Of a DNA stretch of 64,000 nucleotides, positions 1 to 7,597 are shown piece after piece; the first letter of the stretch is position 1; each line of letters begins with the position of its first letter. The stretch spans positions 205,092 to 269,091 of the forward strand of contig NZ_JAIWJA010000008.1 in assembly GCF_020515695.1 (NCBI RefSeq), given 5' to 3'. The position numbers and the translations under genes were made by a program. The notes below the pieces were generated by a model. It had not been told where the DNA came from. It ran no database searches and saw only the letters and a program-made list of their open reading frames with translations. The stretch is from Pseudomonas sp. MWU16-30317 (GTDB lineage: Bacteria > Pseudomonadota > Gammaproteobacteria > Pseudomonadales > Pseudomonadaceae).

Positions 1-351
1 ATGCACCCGATCGTTGGTGATGTCCTTGCCATGGCGCTCGCCGATACCAATGCGAAACGTCGCGTCCGGCCAGCCGAGGAGTTTGTTCAGGTCCATGGTC
101 GTCCCGAGGATGATCTGGTCGCTGAGCCGCGCCGTGGTGCTGCTGTCGTAGCCACCCCCCAGATTGGAGCCGATCTCGGCAACGTATTTGAGCGTGAAAT
201 CAAAACCCTGTTCGGCGAGCTTTTGCCGCTCGCCGCCCCAGTCGCCCAGCAACCAGGGGGAATCGGCGTCGAGCGCGCCGTAAGCGAATGTGCCCGTGGA
301 AACACCACTGGCGAGCAGCGTCAGTACAACCCCGCAAAAGTGTCTGTTCAT
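1..351 (-). CDS. OprB-family carbohydrate porin, N-terminal part (cut by window edge)
   Basis: The minus strand from ATG at 351 stays open to the window edge, giving 117 residues. They begin with a signal peptide (hydrophobic core VVLTLLASGVSTG, then TFAYG) and continue with the OprB-type mature start SPWLLGDWGGERQKLAEQG and GFDFTLKYVAEIGSN. OprB-family porins are outer-membrane channels for sugars. The gene lies downstream of the L-rhamnose genes on the same strand, so rhamnose entry is the likely role by context. A hairpin (464-487) and its own A-rich leader suggest separate or partly separate expression. The C-terminal three quarters lie outside the window. Confidence 0.85.
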   Translation of the reverse strand, partial: MNRHFCGVVLTLLASGVSTGTFAYGALDADSPWLLGDWGGERQKLAEQGFDFTLKYVAEIGSNLGGGYDSSTTARLSDQIILGTTMDLNKLLGWPDATFRIGIGERHGKDITNDRVH

Positions 352-364
352 AAGCCTGTCTACC

Positions 365-380
365 TGTTGTTGTTATTGTT
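365..380 (-). promoter_or_regulatory. Hfq/Crc-type A-rich motif in the porin leader
   Basis: The mRNA reads AACAATAACAACAACA, an extended run of AAN repeats ending 13 nt before the porin ATG. AANAANAA near the ribosome binding site is the known recognition pattern for Hfq with Crc in Pseudomonas carbon catabolite repression. Its use here is inferred. Confidence 0.6.
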
Positions 381-463
381 TCAAGCTCGGCTGGGCACGA
401 TTTTCGCGCGCAGTCATCCGCGACTTGATAAACAAGTCGGTCACACCATTTTTGATTAGGTAA

Positions 464-487
464 CCGGGCCGCCGCAGTTCGGCCCGG
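464..487 (-). terminator. Candidate hairpin terminator after aldA
   Basis: CCGGGCCG and CGGCCCGG form a perfect 8-bp GC stem with an 8-nt loop, just past the aldA stop codon. No strong U tract follows, so it may be an attenuating or mRNA-stabilising hairpin rather than a classical terminator. Confidence 0.4.
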
Positions 488-493
488 CAGGGA

Positions 494-1930
494 TCAGCCT
501 TGCAGGTACACCACGTGGGTGTGGGTGTATTCGTACAGCCCATGCTTGCCATCGGCGCCGCCGATACCGGACTTGCGCACCCCGGCATGGAAGCCCTGCA
601 TGGCTTCGAAGTTTTCGCGGTTGACGTAGGTTTCGCCGAAGTCCAGTTCGCGCACCGCGTGCATTGCCTGGCTCAGGCTGCGGGTATAGATCGAAGACGT
701 CAGGCCGTAGTCGCTGTCGTTGGCCAGGTGGATGGCTTCGTCGAGGTCGTCGATGATCTGGATCGGTAGCACCGGCCCGAAGATTTCCTCACGCATGATC
801 GCCATGTCGGCACTGCAGTTGGCCAGTACTGTCGGTTGGTAATGAAAGCCCGCGGGTTGTTCGCCCAGATTGCCGCCGGTAATCAGCTGCGCGCCCTGAC
901 GGCGAGCTACCCGGACCTTTTCAGCCACCTTGTCGAGCCCAGCCTGGTTGATCAGCGGACCCATTTCCACGCTGCTGTCGGCCAGCGGATCGCCGTAGCG
1001 GGTGGCGCTCATGGCCTGCCCCATGCGCTCGATAAAGGCATCCGCCACGCTGCGCTGCACGTACACCCGCTCCGCACAATTGCAGACCTGCCCGGTGTTG
1101 ATGATGCGCGAATCGCGGATGGCCTTGATCGCCAGATCGAGGTCGGCATCGGCCAGCACGATCGCCGGCGCCTTGCCGCCCAGCTCCAGGTTGAGTTTGG
1201 TCAGGTTCGGCGCTGCGGCCGCCATGATCCGTGCGCCGGTGGCCACGCTGCCGGTGAAGCTGACCATGTCGATGTCTTTGTGGCTGCTCAACTGGCCACC
1301 AACCTTGCCGGCACCGCTGACCACGTTGAAGACCCCGGCCGGCAAGTCGGTTTCCGCCACCAGGCGGGCAAACTCGAAACAGTTGATCGGGGTCTCCTCG
1401 CTCGGCTTGATGACGATCGTATTACCGGTGATCAAGGCCGGGGCTAACTTGCGGGCGATCAAAAAGAACGGGAAATTCCAAGGCAGGATACCCGCCACCA
1501 CGCCCAGGGGCTTGCGGAACAGGAAGATGTTCTCGCCGGGCCGATCGCTGGTGATGATCTCTCCCTCGATCCGTCGCGCCCATTCGGCCATGTAGTCCAG
1601 ATAGTCGGCGGTGAAGTTGACCTCGACCTGCGCCAGCGCCGAGATCTTGCCTTGTTCGGCGGTGATGGTATGGGCCAGATGGGGCACGTTGGCGCGCAGC
1701 TTGGCGGCGATCTGGCGCAGGTATTGTCCGCGTTCGTTGGCCGGTTTGCGCGCCCAGTCCTTTTGCGCGCTGCGGGCGGCGGCGATGGCCTGGTCGACGT
1801 CCTCCTGGGTGGAGGCCGGGACATGGGCCAGGAGGGCGCCAGTCGCCGGGTTGGTCACGGGCAAGTGCTCGCTGCTGGCGCGAAACGTGCCGGCGATGTA
1901 GTTCTGATAGAGCGGCTGTGTTTGGCTCAT
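494..1930 (-). CDS. aldA: L-lactaldehyde / glycolaldehyde dehydrogenase (AldA type)
   Basis: A 478-residue NAD-dependent aldehyde dehydrogenase that follows E. coli AldA nearly throughout. Features seen: PWNFPF near residue 150, catalytic base Glu249 in LNLELGGKAP, and nucleophile Cys283 in GQVCNCAER. AldA oxidises L-lactaldehyde to L-lactate. This is the expected last step here, since the adjacent KDR aldolase releases pyruvate and L-lactaldehyde. It starts about 20 bp after the aldolase stop, in the same operon. Confidence 0.93.
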   Translation of the reverse strand: MSQTQPLYQNYIAGTFRASSEHLPVTNPATGALLAHVPASTQEDVDQAIAAARSAQKDWARKPANERGQYLRQIAAKLRANVPHLAHTITAEQGKISALAQVEVNFTADYLDYMAEWARRIEGEIITSDRPGENIFLFRKPLGVVAGILPWNFPFFLIARKLAPALITGNTIVIKPSEETPINCFEFARLVAETDLPAGVFNVVSGAGKVGGQLSSHKDIDMVSFTGSVATGARIMAAAAPNLTKLNLELGGKAPAIVLADADLDLAIKAIRDSRIINTGQVCNCAERVYVQRSVADAFIERMGQAMSATRYGDPLADSSVEMGPLINQAGLDKVAEKVRVARRQGAQLITGGNLGEQPAGFHYQPTVLANCSADMAIMREEIFGPVLPIQIIDDLDEAIHLANDSDYGLTSSIYTRSLSQAMHAVRELDFGETYVNRENFEAMQGFHAGVRKSGIGGADGKHGLYEYTHTHVVYLQG

Positions 1931-1950
1931 GGCGCGTGCTCCTGTACGAC

Positions 1951-2757
1951 TCAGTAAGTGCGGGAGGGAGGGGTGGCTGCGCTGCTGTCGGGCTGCCGAT
2001 AACGCGCCAGATTGTCCAGTGCAGCCTGGCGAAACAGGCTGATGTCGATGCCCACGGCGATGAACTGGCAGCCCCAGTCGCGATAGCGCTTGGCGTCTTC
2101 TTCAAAGGGCGCGAGGATCCCGGCGACCTTGCCGGCGGCCAGGGTGGCATCGATGGCTTCGCGGATCTGCGCCTGTACTTGCGCATGGCTGGGGTTACCG
2201 GGGAAGCCGAGGCCGGAAGAGAGGTCCGCCGGGCCGACGAACACCGCATGCACGCCGTCGACGGCGGCAATCTCGGCCACGTTTTCGATGCCGAGTCGTG
2301 ACTCCACCTGCACGATCAGGAACAGCTCTTCATGAGCGCTGGCGAGGTAGTCGGGCACGCCGTCCCAGCGTGTCGCGCGGGTCAGGCCGCCGCCCACGCC
2401 GCGTATACCGTGGGGCGGGTAGCGCATGGCGCGTACCACCTCCCGGGCCTGCTCGGCGGTTTCGACCATGGGCACCATCAGGCTTTGCACGCCGATGTCG
2501 AGCAGTTGCTTGATCAGCGTGCTGTCGCCATTGACCGCGCGCACCACCGGTGCGGTGGCGTATGGGGCCACCGCCTGCAGCTGCGCGAGAATGCTTGGCA
2601 CAGTATTGGGGGCATGCTCGCCGTCGATCAGCATCCAGTCGTAACCGGTGCTGGCGGCAATCTCTGCGGTATAGCCGGTCGCGAAACCGGCCCACAGGCC
2701 ATATTGGGGCGCGCTGCCGGCCAGGGCAGCCTTGAAGCGATTGTGCGGCATCTGCAT
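1951..2757 (-). CDS. rhmA: 2-keto-3-deoxy-L-rhamnonate aldolase (HpcH/HpaI family)
   Basis: A 268-residue class II aldolase of the HpcH/HpaI family. Motifs seen: WMLIDGEHAPN, VQVESRLGIENV (metal Glu) and FVGPADLSSGLG (metal Asp). The family uses a divalent metal to split 2-keto-3-deoxy acids into pyruvate and an aldehyde. Its place between L-rhamnose dehydrogenase and AldA makes 2-keto-3-deoxy-L-rhamnonate the likely substrate. ATG at 2757 is chosen because AGGAG lies 7 nt upstream; the frame also opens eight codons earlier without such a site. Confidence 0.88.
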   Translation of the reverse strand: MQMPHNRFKAALAGSAPQYGLWAGFATGYTAEIAASTGYDWMLIDGEHAPNTVPSILAQLQAVAPYATAPVVRAVNGDSTLIKQLLDIGVQSLMVPMVETAEQAREVVRAMRYPPHGIRGVGGGLTRATRWDGVPDYLASAHEELFLIVQVESRLGIENVAEIAAVDGVHAVFVGPADLSSGLGFPGNPSHAQVQAQIREAIDATLAAGKVAGILAPFEEDAKRYRDWGCQFIAVGIDISLFRQAALDNLARYRQPDSSAATPPSRTY

Positions 2758-2786
2758 GAGGTGGCTCCTGCTTGATCGCAAGTGAG

Positions 2787-3557
2787 TTATTGCAAGTTGA
2801 CGAACAGTCCACCGTCCACCAGCAAGGCGGCGCCAGTGATGTAGGCCGCCATGTCGGAGGCGAGAAAGACGATAGGCCCGGCGATGTCATGGGGTTCGCC
2901 GAGGCGGCCCAGGGGTGTGCGCTTGACCATGTAGTCGCGTTTTTCCGGGTCGGCGAAGTCGTCCTTGTTGATGTCGGTGGCGATCGACCCGGGCAGCACC
3001 GAATTGCAGCGAATACCGTAAGGCCCCAAGGCAATCGCGCAGGACTGCATCAAGGAATGCAGCCCGGCCTTGGTCGGGGTGTAGTGAGTCTGCATGCCAC
3101 CGCCGACCAGGGCGCTGATCGAGCTGACCGCGATGATCGCGCCGCCCTTGCCCTGGCGTTTCATCTGGTTGGCGGCAGCCTGCACCGCGAAGTAGGCACC
3201 GTTGAGGTTGGTGTTGACGGTCTTCAGGTAGACCTCTTGCGGCATGTCGAGGAAGGAGTGAAACGGGCAGATGCCGGCGTTGTTGACAAACACATCGACG
3301 CTGCCGAAGGCTTCGACGGCGGCCTTCACCAAGCGCTCGCCAGTGTCCAGGTCGGCGGCGTCGCTGCCGATCTGGATCGCCTGGCCACCGAAGGCCTCGA
3401 TCTCATCTAGCAATGACGCGGCGGCTTCATGGCCTTGGGCGCTGCCACTGTGGGCGACCACCACGCGGCCTCCCTGGCGGGCGCATTCAAGGGCAGCAGC
3501 ACGGCCGATGCCGCGGGAGGCACCGGTGATGATGACGGTCTTGTCTTTGAGCAGCAT
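2787..3557 (-). CDS. L-rhamnose 1-dehydrogenase, SDR family (LRA1 type)
   Basis: A 256-residue short-chain dehydrogenase. The Rossmann motif TGASRGIG is at residues 11-18, VNNAG near 91-95, and the catalytic set is Ser146, Tyr159 and Lys163 in YTPTK. The run ICPFHSFLDMP and the ending LLVDGGLFVNLQ match, from memory, the characterised bacterial L-rhamnose dehydrogenase of the Sphingomonas LRA pathway. It oxidises L-rhamnose to the lactone with NAD(P). A strong GAGGA site precedes ATG 3557; the frame is open far upstream, but that part overlaps rhaT antisense-free spacer and the rhaT end and is not credible coding. Confidence 0.9.
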   Translation of the reverse strand: MLLKDKTVIITGASRGIGRAAALECARQGGRVVVAHSGSAQGHEAAASLLDEIEAFGGQAIQIGSDAADLDTGERLVKAAVEAFGSVDVFVNNAGICPFHSFLDMPQEVYLKTVNTNLNGAYFAVQAAANQMKRQGKGGAIIAVSSISALVGGGMQTHYTPTKAGLHSLMQSCAIALGPYGIRCNSVLPGSIATDINKDDFADPEKRDYMVKRTPLGRLGEPHDIAGPIVFLASDMAAYITGAALLVDGGLFVNLQ

Positions 3558-3613
3558 GGTGGAATTCCTCTTTGTTGGCAGTGTTGATCGAGCGTCTTTT
3601 ATCGAACGGGGCA

Positions 3614-4672
3614 TCAGCCCAGGTAATTGCCGTAGCCGACCATGGCGATGGACGCCAGGATCACCGCGATACCCAACAGCAGCACGCGCTTGGTGGCGGC
3701 GCTGGTGCCTTGCCATTCGCGGAAATACAGCCCCCAGAAATTGGACACGATGATGATGAACGACATATGCAGCACCCAGGAGCTGGCGTCGTTGTGCATG
3801 CGGCTGGCGCCCATGCCGTAGAAGAAGAACTGCAAGAACCACAGGGTGCCCGCCGTCGCCACCAGCACGTAGTTGCGCAACAGCGGTGTGCTGCGGTCGG
3901 TGTAATTGGAAAAGCTGCGATTACGGTAGTTCAGCCACAGGCACCAGAGGCCGTTGGTGGTCAGCCCGCCCCACATGATCACCATGAAGGTCACGTTGTT
4001 CTGGAACAGGCTGTTGGCGCCATGGGCGATGGCAGCGTCGGCCAATGGCTGGCCCGCTGTGATGCCGTAGCTGAAGCAGGCGCTCAAGACGCCGGAAATC
4101 AGTGCCACCACGGCGCCCTTGGCCAAGGAGAATTCCTTGACGGTCTCGAACTTGGTGCTGTCGGGCACCTGCCGTTCCTTGATCAAGCCGGCGCGGCCAC
4201 ACAAGGCGATCCCCAGCAGCGACACCGCAACGCCACTCAGCACCCACAGGCCCCCCGCGTTACGGAGCATTTCAGTGAGGGTGCCGGTTTGCGCATCGGT
4301 GAACAGATCGCGGTAGATCGGGGGCATCAACGCGCCCAGTGCCGAGGTCAGCCCCATGATCAGCGACATGCCCAGCGACAGGCCCAGGTAGCGCATGGTC
4401 AGGCCGAAGGTCAGGCCGCCGACGCCCCACAGCACGCCGAAGAAGTAGGTCCAGAACAAGGTGCTGGTGTCGGCATTGCGCAGGATGTCGATGAATCCCG
4501 GCACGGTCAGCTGCGCGGCAATCAGCGGGACCACGAGCCAGGACACCAGGCCGCCGGTGATCCAGTAGCTCTCCCACGCCCAACCCTGCACCTTCTTGTA
4601 GGGAATGTAAAAACTGCCGGACGCGAAGCCACCTATAAAGTGCAGGATGACTCCCAGAAAAATGATTTCCAC
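3614..4672 (-). CDS. rhaT: L-rhamnose/proton symporter RhaT
   Basis: A 352-residue inner-membrane protein with about ten hydrophobic segments. It opens with the RhaT-type run FLGVILHFIGGFASGSFYIP and has YKKVQGWAWESYW soon after. RhaT imports L-rhamnose with protons. The start is GTG at 4672 with AAGGAA 9 nt upstream. An A-rich AACAATAA motif lies just ahead of that site, typical of Hfq/Crc targets. Pseudomonads often take up sugars through ABC systems, so an enterobacterial-type RhaT in an LRA-type pathway operon is worth noting. Confidence 0.93.
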   Translation of the reverse strand: MEIIFLGVILHFIGGFASGSFYIPYKKVQGWAWESYWITGGLVSWLVVPLIAAQLTVPGFIDILRNADTSTLFWTYFFGVLWGVGGLTFGLTMRYLGLSLGMSLIMGLTSALGALMPPIYRDLFTDAQTGTLTEMLRNAGGLWVLSGVAVSLLGIALCGRAGLIKERQVPDSTKFETVKEFSLAKGAVVALISGVLSACFSYGITAGQPLADAAIAHGANSLFQNNVTFMVIMWGGLTTNGLWCLWLNYRNRSFSNYTDRSTPLLRNYVLVATAGTLWFLQFFFYGMGASRMHNDASSWVLHMSFIIIVSNFWGLYFREWQGTSAATKRVLLLGIAVILASIAMVGYGNYLG

Positions 4673-4687
4673 GTGGTGCGTTCCTTT

Positions 4688-4695
4688 TTATTGTT
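4688..4695 (-). promoter_or_regulatory. Hfq/Crc-type A-rich motif ahead of rhaT
   Basis: AACAATAA in the mRNA, followed directly by AAAAGGAA, the rhaT ribosome binding site. It fits AANAANAA. Confidence 0.5.
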
Positions 4696-4751
4696 ATCAG
4701 CGGGCAAGGTTTTGTCGGTCATCGGGGCTGATGCCGGGGCATCGGCGGTTA

Positions 4752-5072
4752 TCAAGGCCGTGGCAGGCTGAACATCGGTTGCAGATCGACGCTGCGCGGC
4801 GAACCGTCGGCGTTGCTGGGCATGATGTCCTTCATGTGCTGCCACCAGCGCTGCATCACCGGGTGCGCGGGCAGATCGTCCAGGCCGTGGCGCTCCTGGT
4901 GGATCATCACCGCAAACAGTGCATGGCGTTCGGGATCGAGAAAGATCCGGTATTCCTCGATGCCGGCGTTGTGCAGCAAGGCCACGAGTTCGGGCGAGAT
5001 TTCGTTGTGGCGGCGCAGGTATTCCTGCTCCTGGCCGGGGTCCAGGTTCATCCGAAACGCGCGGGTGTGCAT
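4752..5072 (-). CDS. rhaM: L-rhamnose mutarotase
   Basis: A 106-residue RhaM/RhaU-type protein. The start RAFRMNLDPGQEQEYLRRHN and the later YRIFLDPERHALFAV and MQRWWQHMKDIM are typical of the family. It interconverts alpha and beta anomers of L-rhamnose in the cytoplasm, supplying the anomer the dehydrogenase uses. The ribosome binding site GAGGAG overlaps the stop region of the upstream dehydratase, which implies translational coupling. Confidence 0.92.
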   Translation of the reverse strand: MHTRAFRMNLDPGQEQEYLRRHNEISPELVALLHNAGIEEYRIFLDPERHALFAVMIHQERHGLDDLPAHPVMQRWWQHMKDIMPSNADGSPRSVDLQPMFSLPRP

Positions 5073-5087
5073 GGCAGGGCTCCTCGA

Positions 5088-6272
5088 TCAGCGCGGGTAC
5101 GGACGGTTGAGCAGGCACTCAGGATTGAGCTCGACGCCGAACCCGGGTTTATCCAATGCCGAGGCGCGCATGCGGCCGTTCACCGGCACCGGTTCGCCGA
5201 GCAGTTGCGGGGAAAACATCGGCACGATCTGGTCGGCCTTGGGCGCCATGTTGAGGAATTCGGCAAACGGGCTGTTGGTGCGGGTGATCACGAAGTGATA
5301 GCTGTACACCGACGAACCGTGGGGCACGACCAGGGCGTTGTGGGCATCGGCCAGGGCCGAAATCTTGATCAGCTCGGTAATGCCGCCGCACCAGCCGACA
5401 TCGGGTTGGATGATGTCGCAGCAACCCATTTCCAGGAGCATGCGAAAGCCCCAGCGTGTGGCTTCGTGCTCGCCGGTGGTGACCAGCATGCCGCTCGGGA
5501 CATTGTTGCGCAGCGCCGCATAGCCCCAGTAGTCGTCGGGCGGCAGGGCTTCTTCGATCCACTTCAGGCCGTATTCGGCGGCGCCTTTGGCCAGGCGCGT
5601 GGCGTAGTTCAGGTCCAGGCTCATCCAGCAGTCGAACATCAACCAGAAGTCGGCTCCGACCTTTTCGCGCATGCCGGCCAGGTGCTCGAGGTTCTTGCGC
5701 AGGCCTTCCTCTCCTTCGGCGGGGCCGTATTGCAGCGGCATCTTGCCGCCGATGAAGCCCATGTCCTTGGCCAGGTCCGGGCGGGCGCCGGTGCAGTAGA
5801 ACTGTAATTCATCGCGCACCGCGCCGCCCAGCAACTGGTGTACAGGCTCCTGGCGAACCTTGCCGAGCAGGTCCCAGAGGGCCAGGTCGACCCCGGAAAT
5901 GGTATTGAGCACTATGCCTTTGCGCCCGTAATACAGGGTCGCGTGGTACATCTGGTCCCAGATCTTTTCGATGTCGGTGACCTTGGCGCCTTCAAGGAAG
6001 CGTGACAGGTGCTTCTCGACGATAAAGGCGCCGATTTCCCCGCCCGTGGTCACTGCAAAGCCGACCGTGCCGTCGCTGGCTTCGATTTCCACCACCAGAG
6101 TGCCCAGCACGTTGATGCCGAAGCTCTGGCGGCTCTGGCGGTATTCCGGGTAACGGCCCATGGGGGTGGAAATATGATCGTCGATCCAGTGGCCAGCGGC
6201 CTGGTCGTGATAGTCGGCACCGCCGCCGGTGAGGGTGAAAGCGCGCACGTGCTTGATGGTCAAGGTACTCAT
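5088..6272 (-). CDS. rhmD: L-rhamnonate dehydratase (enolase superfamily, LRA3/RhmD type)
   Basis: A 394-residue member of the mandelate racemase/enolase superfamily. It has the N-terminal capping domain (GHWIDDHISTPMGRYPEYR) and barrel motifs WLMFDCWMSLD (metal Asp), KWIEEALPPDD (metal Glu), VTTGEHEATRWG (metal Glu) and VVPHGSS (catalytic His region). It dehydrates L-rhamnonate to 2-keto-3-deoxy-L-rhamnonate. The length agrees with RhmD (about 400). It begins a second transcription segment after a 324-bp gap downstream of the lactonase gene. Confidence 0.92.
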   Translation of the reverse strand: MSTLTIKHVRAFTLTGGGADYHDQAAGHWIDDHISTPMGRYPEYRQSRQSFGINVLGTLVVEIEASDGTVGFAVTTGGEIGAFIVEKHLSRFLEGAKVTDIEKIWDQMYHATLYYGRKGIVLNTISGVDLALWDLLGKVRQEPVHQLLGGAVRDELQFYCTGARPDLAKDMGFIGGKMPLQYGPAEGEEGLRKNLEHLAGMREKVGADFWLMFDCWMSLDLNYATRLAKGAAEYGLKWIEEALPPDDYWGYAALRNNVPSGMLVTTGEHEATRWGFRMLLEMGCCDIIQPDVGWCGGITELIKISALADAHNALVVPHGSSVYSYHFVITRTNSPFAEFLNMAPKADQIVPMFSPQLLGEPVPVNGRMRASALDKPGFGVELNPECLLNRPYPR

Positions 6273-6474
6273 GAAACTCTCCTGGCAAGGCGAAGGTGCG
6301 AAATGCGGACGAGTCGAAGCCCAGGGCGCAAGGATCAGCCGTGGCGTCGTGGGAGTCGCAGAAGGGTGGCGTGGACGTGCCGCAAGCAGGCGGACGCTGA
6401 GCAGCGGGCGAGGTAATTGAAGTCTGTCATCACGCCGGTTTCCTTATTGGATTTATGGGGGCGTAAAGGGGGTA

Positions 6475-6497
6475 GCAGCGCTGAACCGCAGCGCTGC
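6475..6497 (-). terminator. Hairpin in the lactonase-dehydratase gap
   Basis: GCAGCGCTG and CAGCGCTGC form a 9-bp stem with a 5-nt loop, about 100 bp past the lactonase stop. No U tract follows, so the role (attenuator, processing site) is uncertain. The rest of 6273-6596 holds no gene. Confidence 0.35.
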
Positions 6498-6560
6498 CGA
6501 GTGCATGGGGGCGAGTCTATCCAGCCTGAGCGATGCCGACTAATTCAAATAAGCTTAATA

Positions 6561-6581
6561 CCGATGCGTGCAGGGTATCGG
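6561..6581. promoter_or_regulatory. Candidate LysR operator upstream of the dehydratase segment
   Basis: Read on the minus strand the site contains CGATACCCTGC followed by ACGCATCGG. The same 11-mer and spacing to ATC occur at 7561-7580 beside the divergent LysR gene. On the minus strand a possible promoter (TTGAAT, then TAGACT) lies just downstream. Assignment to the LysR protein is inferred. Confidence 0.5.
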
Positions 6582-6596
6582 TTGCAGGCAGGCTGT

Positions 6597-7481
6597 TTAG
6601 CCGCGTGAAACACCCAGGCCATATGCCCGTGCGGCGTTGTGCCGAAAGAATTTCGCCTGGCTCGCCACCGGGTATCTCGCCATGCAGCGCTTCACTAGGC
6701 CCAGGGTGGTGTCGAAATTCGCCAGCTGACCGCTATTGGGCCAGTCACTGCCGAAGAAGCAGCGATCCTCGCCAAAGGCATCCCATAGCAGATCGAGGCG
6801 CTCGCGATAAAAGCCTGGATCATCGATCAATCGCCCATCGCGCCGTTGGGGAATTTCCGCCAGTTTGGCGAATACCGCGGGCCGCTGCGCCAGCGCCTGC
6901 ACTTGACGCTCGAAGGCCTGTGCCTCGCCCGGCCCGACCTGGGCATTGGGCAAGTGATCGATGATGATCCGCAGCTCCGGCAGCCTGTCACTGAGCTTCA
7001 ACAAGCCCTCCAGCAAACGGGCATCCGGGTTGGCGCTGTCCAGGCTGCGGCCGCTGCCGGCCAGAGCGCGCAGGTTGTCGATGAAGCCGGGGCGTTGTTG
7101 ATCTTCGAGCAGGTCCCGCTCCCACAGGTTGCCGTAGCGCAGGCCGAGAAACAGCGGCGCTTGTTCAAGCCATTCCAGCTCGTGGCGAAACCGCTGGCTG
7201 GCCGGGTCCAGGTTGCCGACGAAGCCCAGCATCCGCGGATCACCGCGCAGGGTTTCCAGCAGCCAGCGGTTATCCGCAACCCAGGGGCTGGCCTCCACGG
7301 CAATGACGCCGGTGATCGAATGGGCCGCTGCGGCCTGCCAATAGTCATGGGGAAGATGGGGCGCGTAGATACTGTCGCCAGGTACTGGCCAGGGAATGCC
7401 TTCTGGGCGGCGAGGGTCGAACAGGTGAATGTGGCAGTCGATGATCGGGCCGTCATACACCTCAGAGGCAGGGACGTTCAT
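6597..7481 (-). CDS. L-rhamnono-lactonase, amidohydrolase 2 family (LRA2 type)
   Basis: A 294-residue metal-dependent hydrolase. The family HxH motif is in IIDCHIHLFDP (His17, His19), with IIIDHLPN and FFGSDWPN further on as the usual metal and active-site positions. The lactonase of the fungal and Sphingomonas L-rhamnose pathways belongs to this superfamily. Between rhamnose dehydrogenase and rhamnonate dehydratase in the pathway, hydrolysis of L-rhamnono-lactone is the likely reaction. It is transcribed divergently from the LysR gene and has an AACAACAA leader motif. Confidence 0.82.
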   Translation of the reverse strand: MNVPASEVYDGPIIDCHIHLFDPRRPEGIPWPVPGDSIYAPHLPHDYWQAAAAHSITGVIAVEASPWVADNRWLLETLRGDPRMLGFVGNLDPASQRFRHELEWLEQAPLFLGLRYGNLWERDLLEDQQRPGFIDNLRALAGSGRSLDSANPDARLLEGLLKLSDRLPELRIIIDHLPNAQVGPGEAQAFERQVQALAQRPAVFAKLAEIPQRRDGRLIDDPGFYRERLDLLWDAFGEDRCFFGSDWPNSGQLANFDTTLGLVKRCMARYPVASQAKFFRHNAARAYGLGVSRG

Positions 7482-7493
7482 GAGCGGTTTCCA

Positions 7494-7501
7494 TTGTTGT
7501 T
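7494..7501 (-). promoter_or_regulatory. Hfq/Crc-type A-rich motif ahead of the lactonase gene
   Basis: AACAACAA in the mRNA 12 nt before the start codon, directly before the TGGAA ribosome-binding region. Confidence 0.55.
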
Positions 7502-7560
7502 GTCAGGCGTGTGGAATAACAAATCCCGTCCACAAAAGCTAATAGCGGATCGGCCCATTG

Positions 7561-7580
7561 CGATACCCTGCGGGTATCAG
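7561..7580. promoter_or_regulatory. Candidate LysR operator between lactonase and lysR
   Basis: GATACCC-TGC-GGGTATC is a 7-bp inverted repeat with a 3-nt centre, 18 nt upstream of the lysR ATG. It shares CGATACCCTGC with the site at 6561-6581. A palindrome in a divergent LysR/catabolic gap is the expected place for autoregulation plus activation. Confidence 0.6.
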
Positions 7581-7588
7581 AACAACAA
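7581..7588 (+). promoter_or_regulatory. Hfq/Crc-type A-rich motif ahead of lysR
   Basis: AACAACAA runs directly into AAGG, the lysR ribosome binding site. The regulator of the rhamnose genes may therefore also be under catabolite control. Confidence 0.5.
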
Positions 7589-7597
7589 GGTGATGTT

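Noticed and set aside
1951..2270. Second gene inside the aldolase/aldA junction on the minus strand
   Set aside because: The 282-codon frame at 1422-2270 is an out-of-frame reading of two recognised genes.
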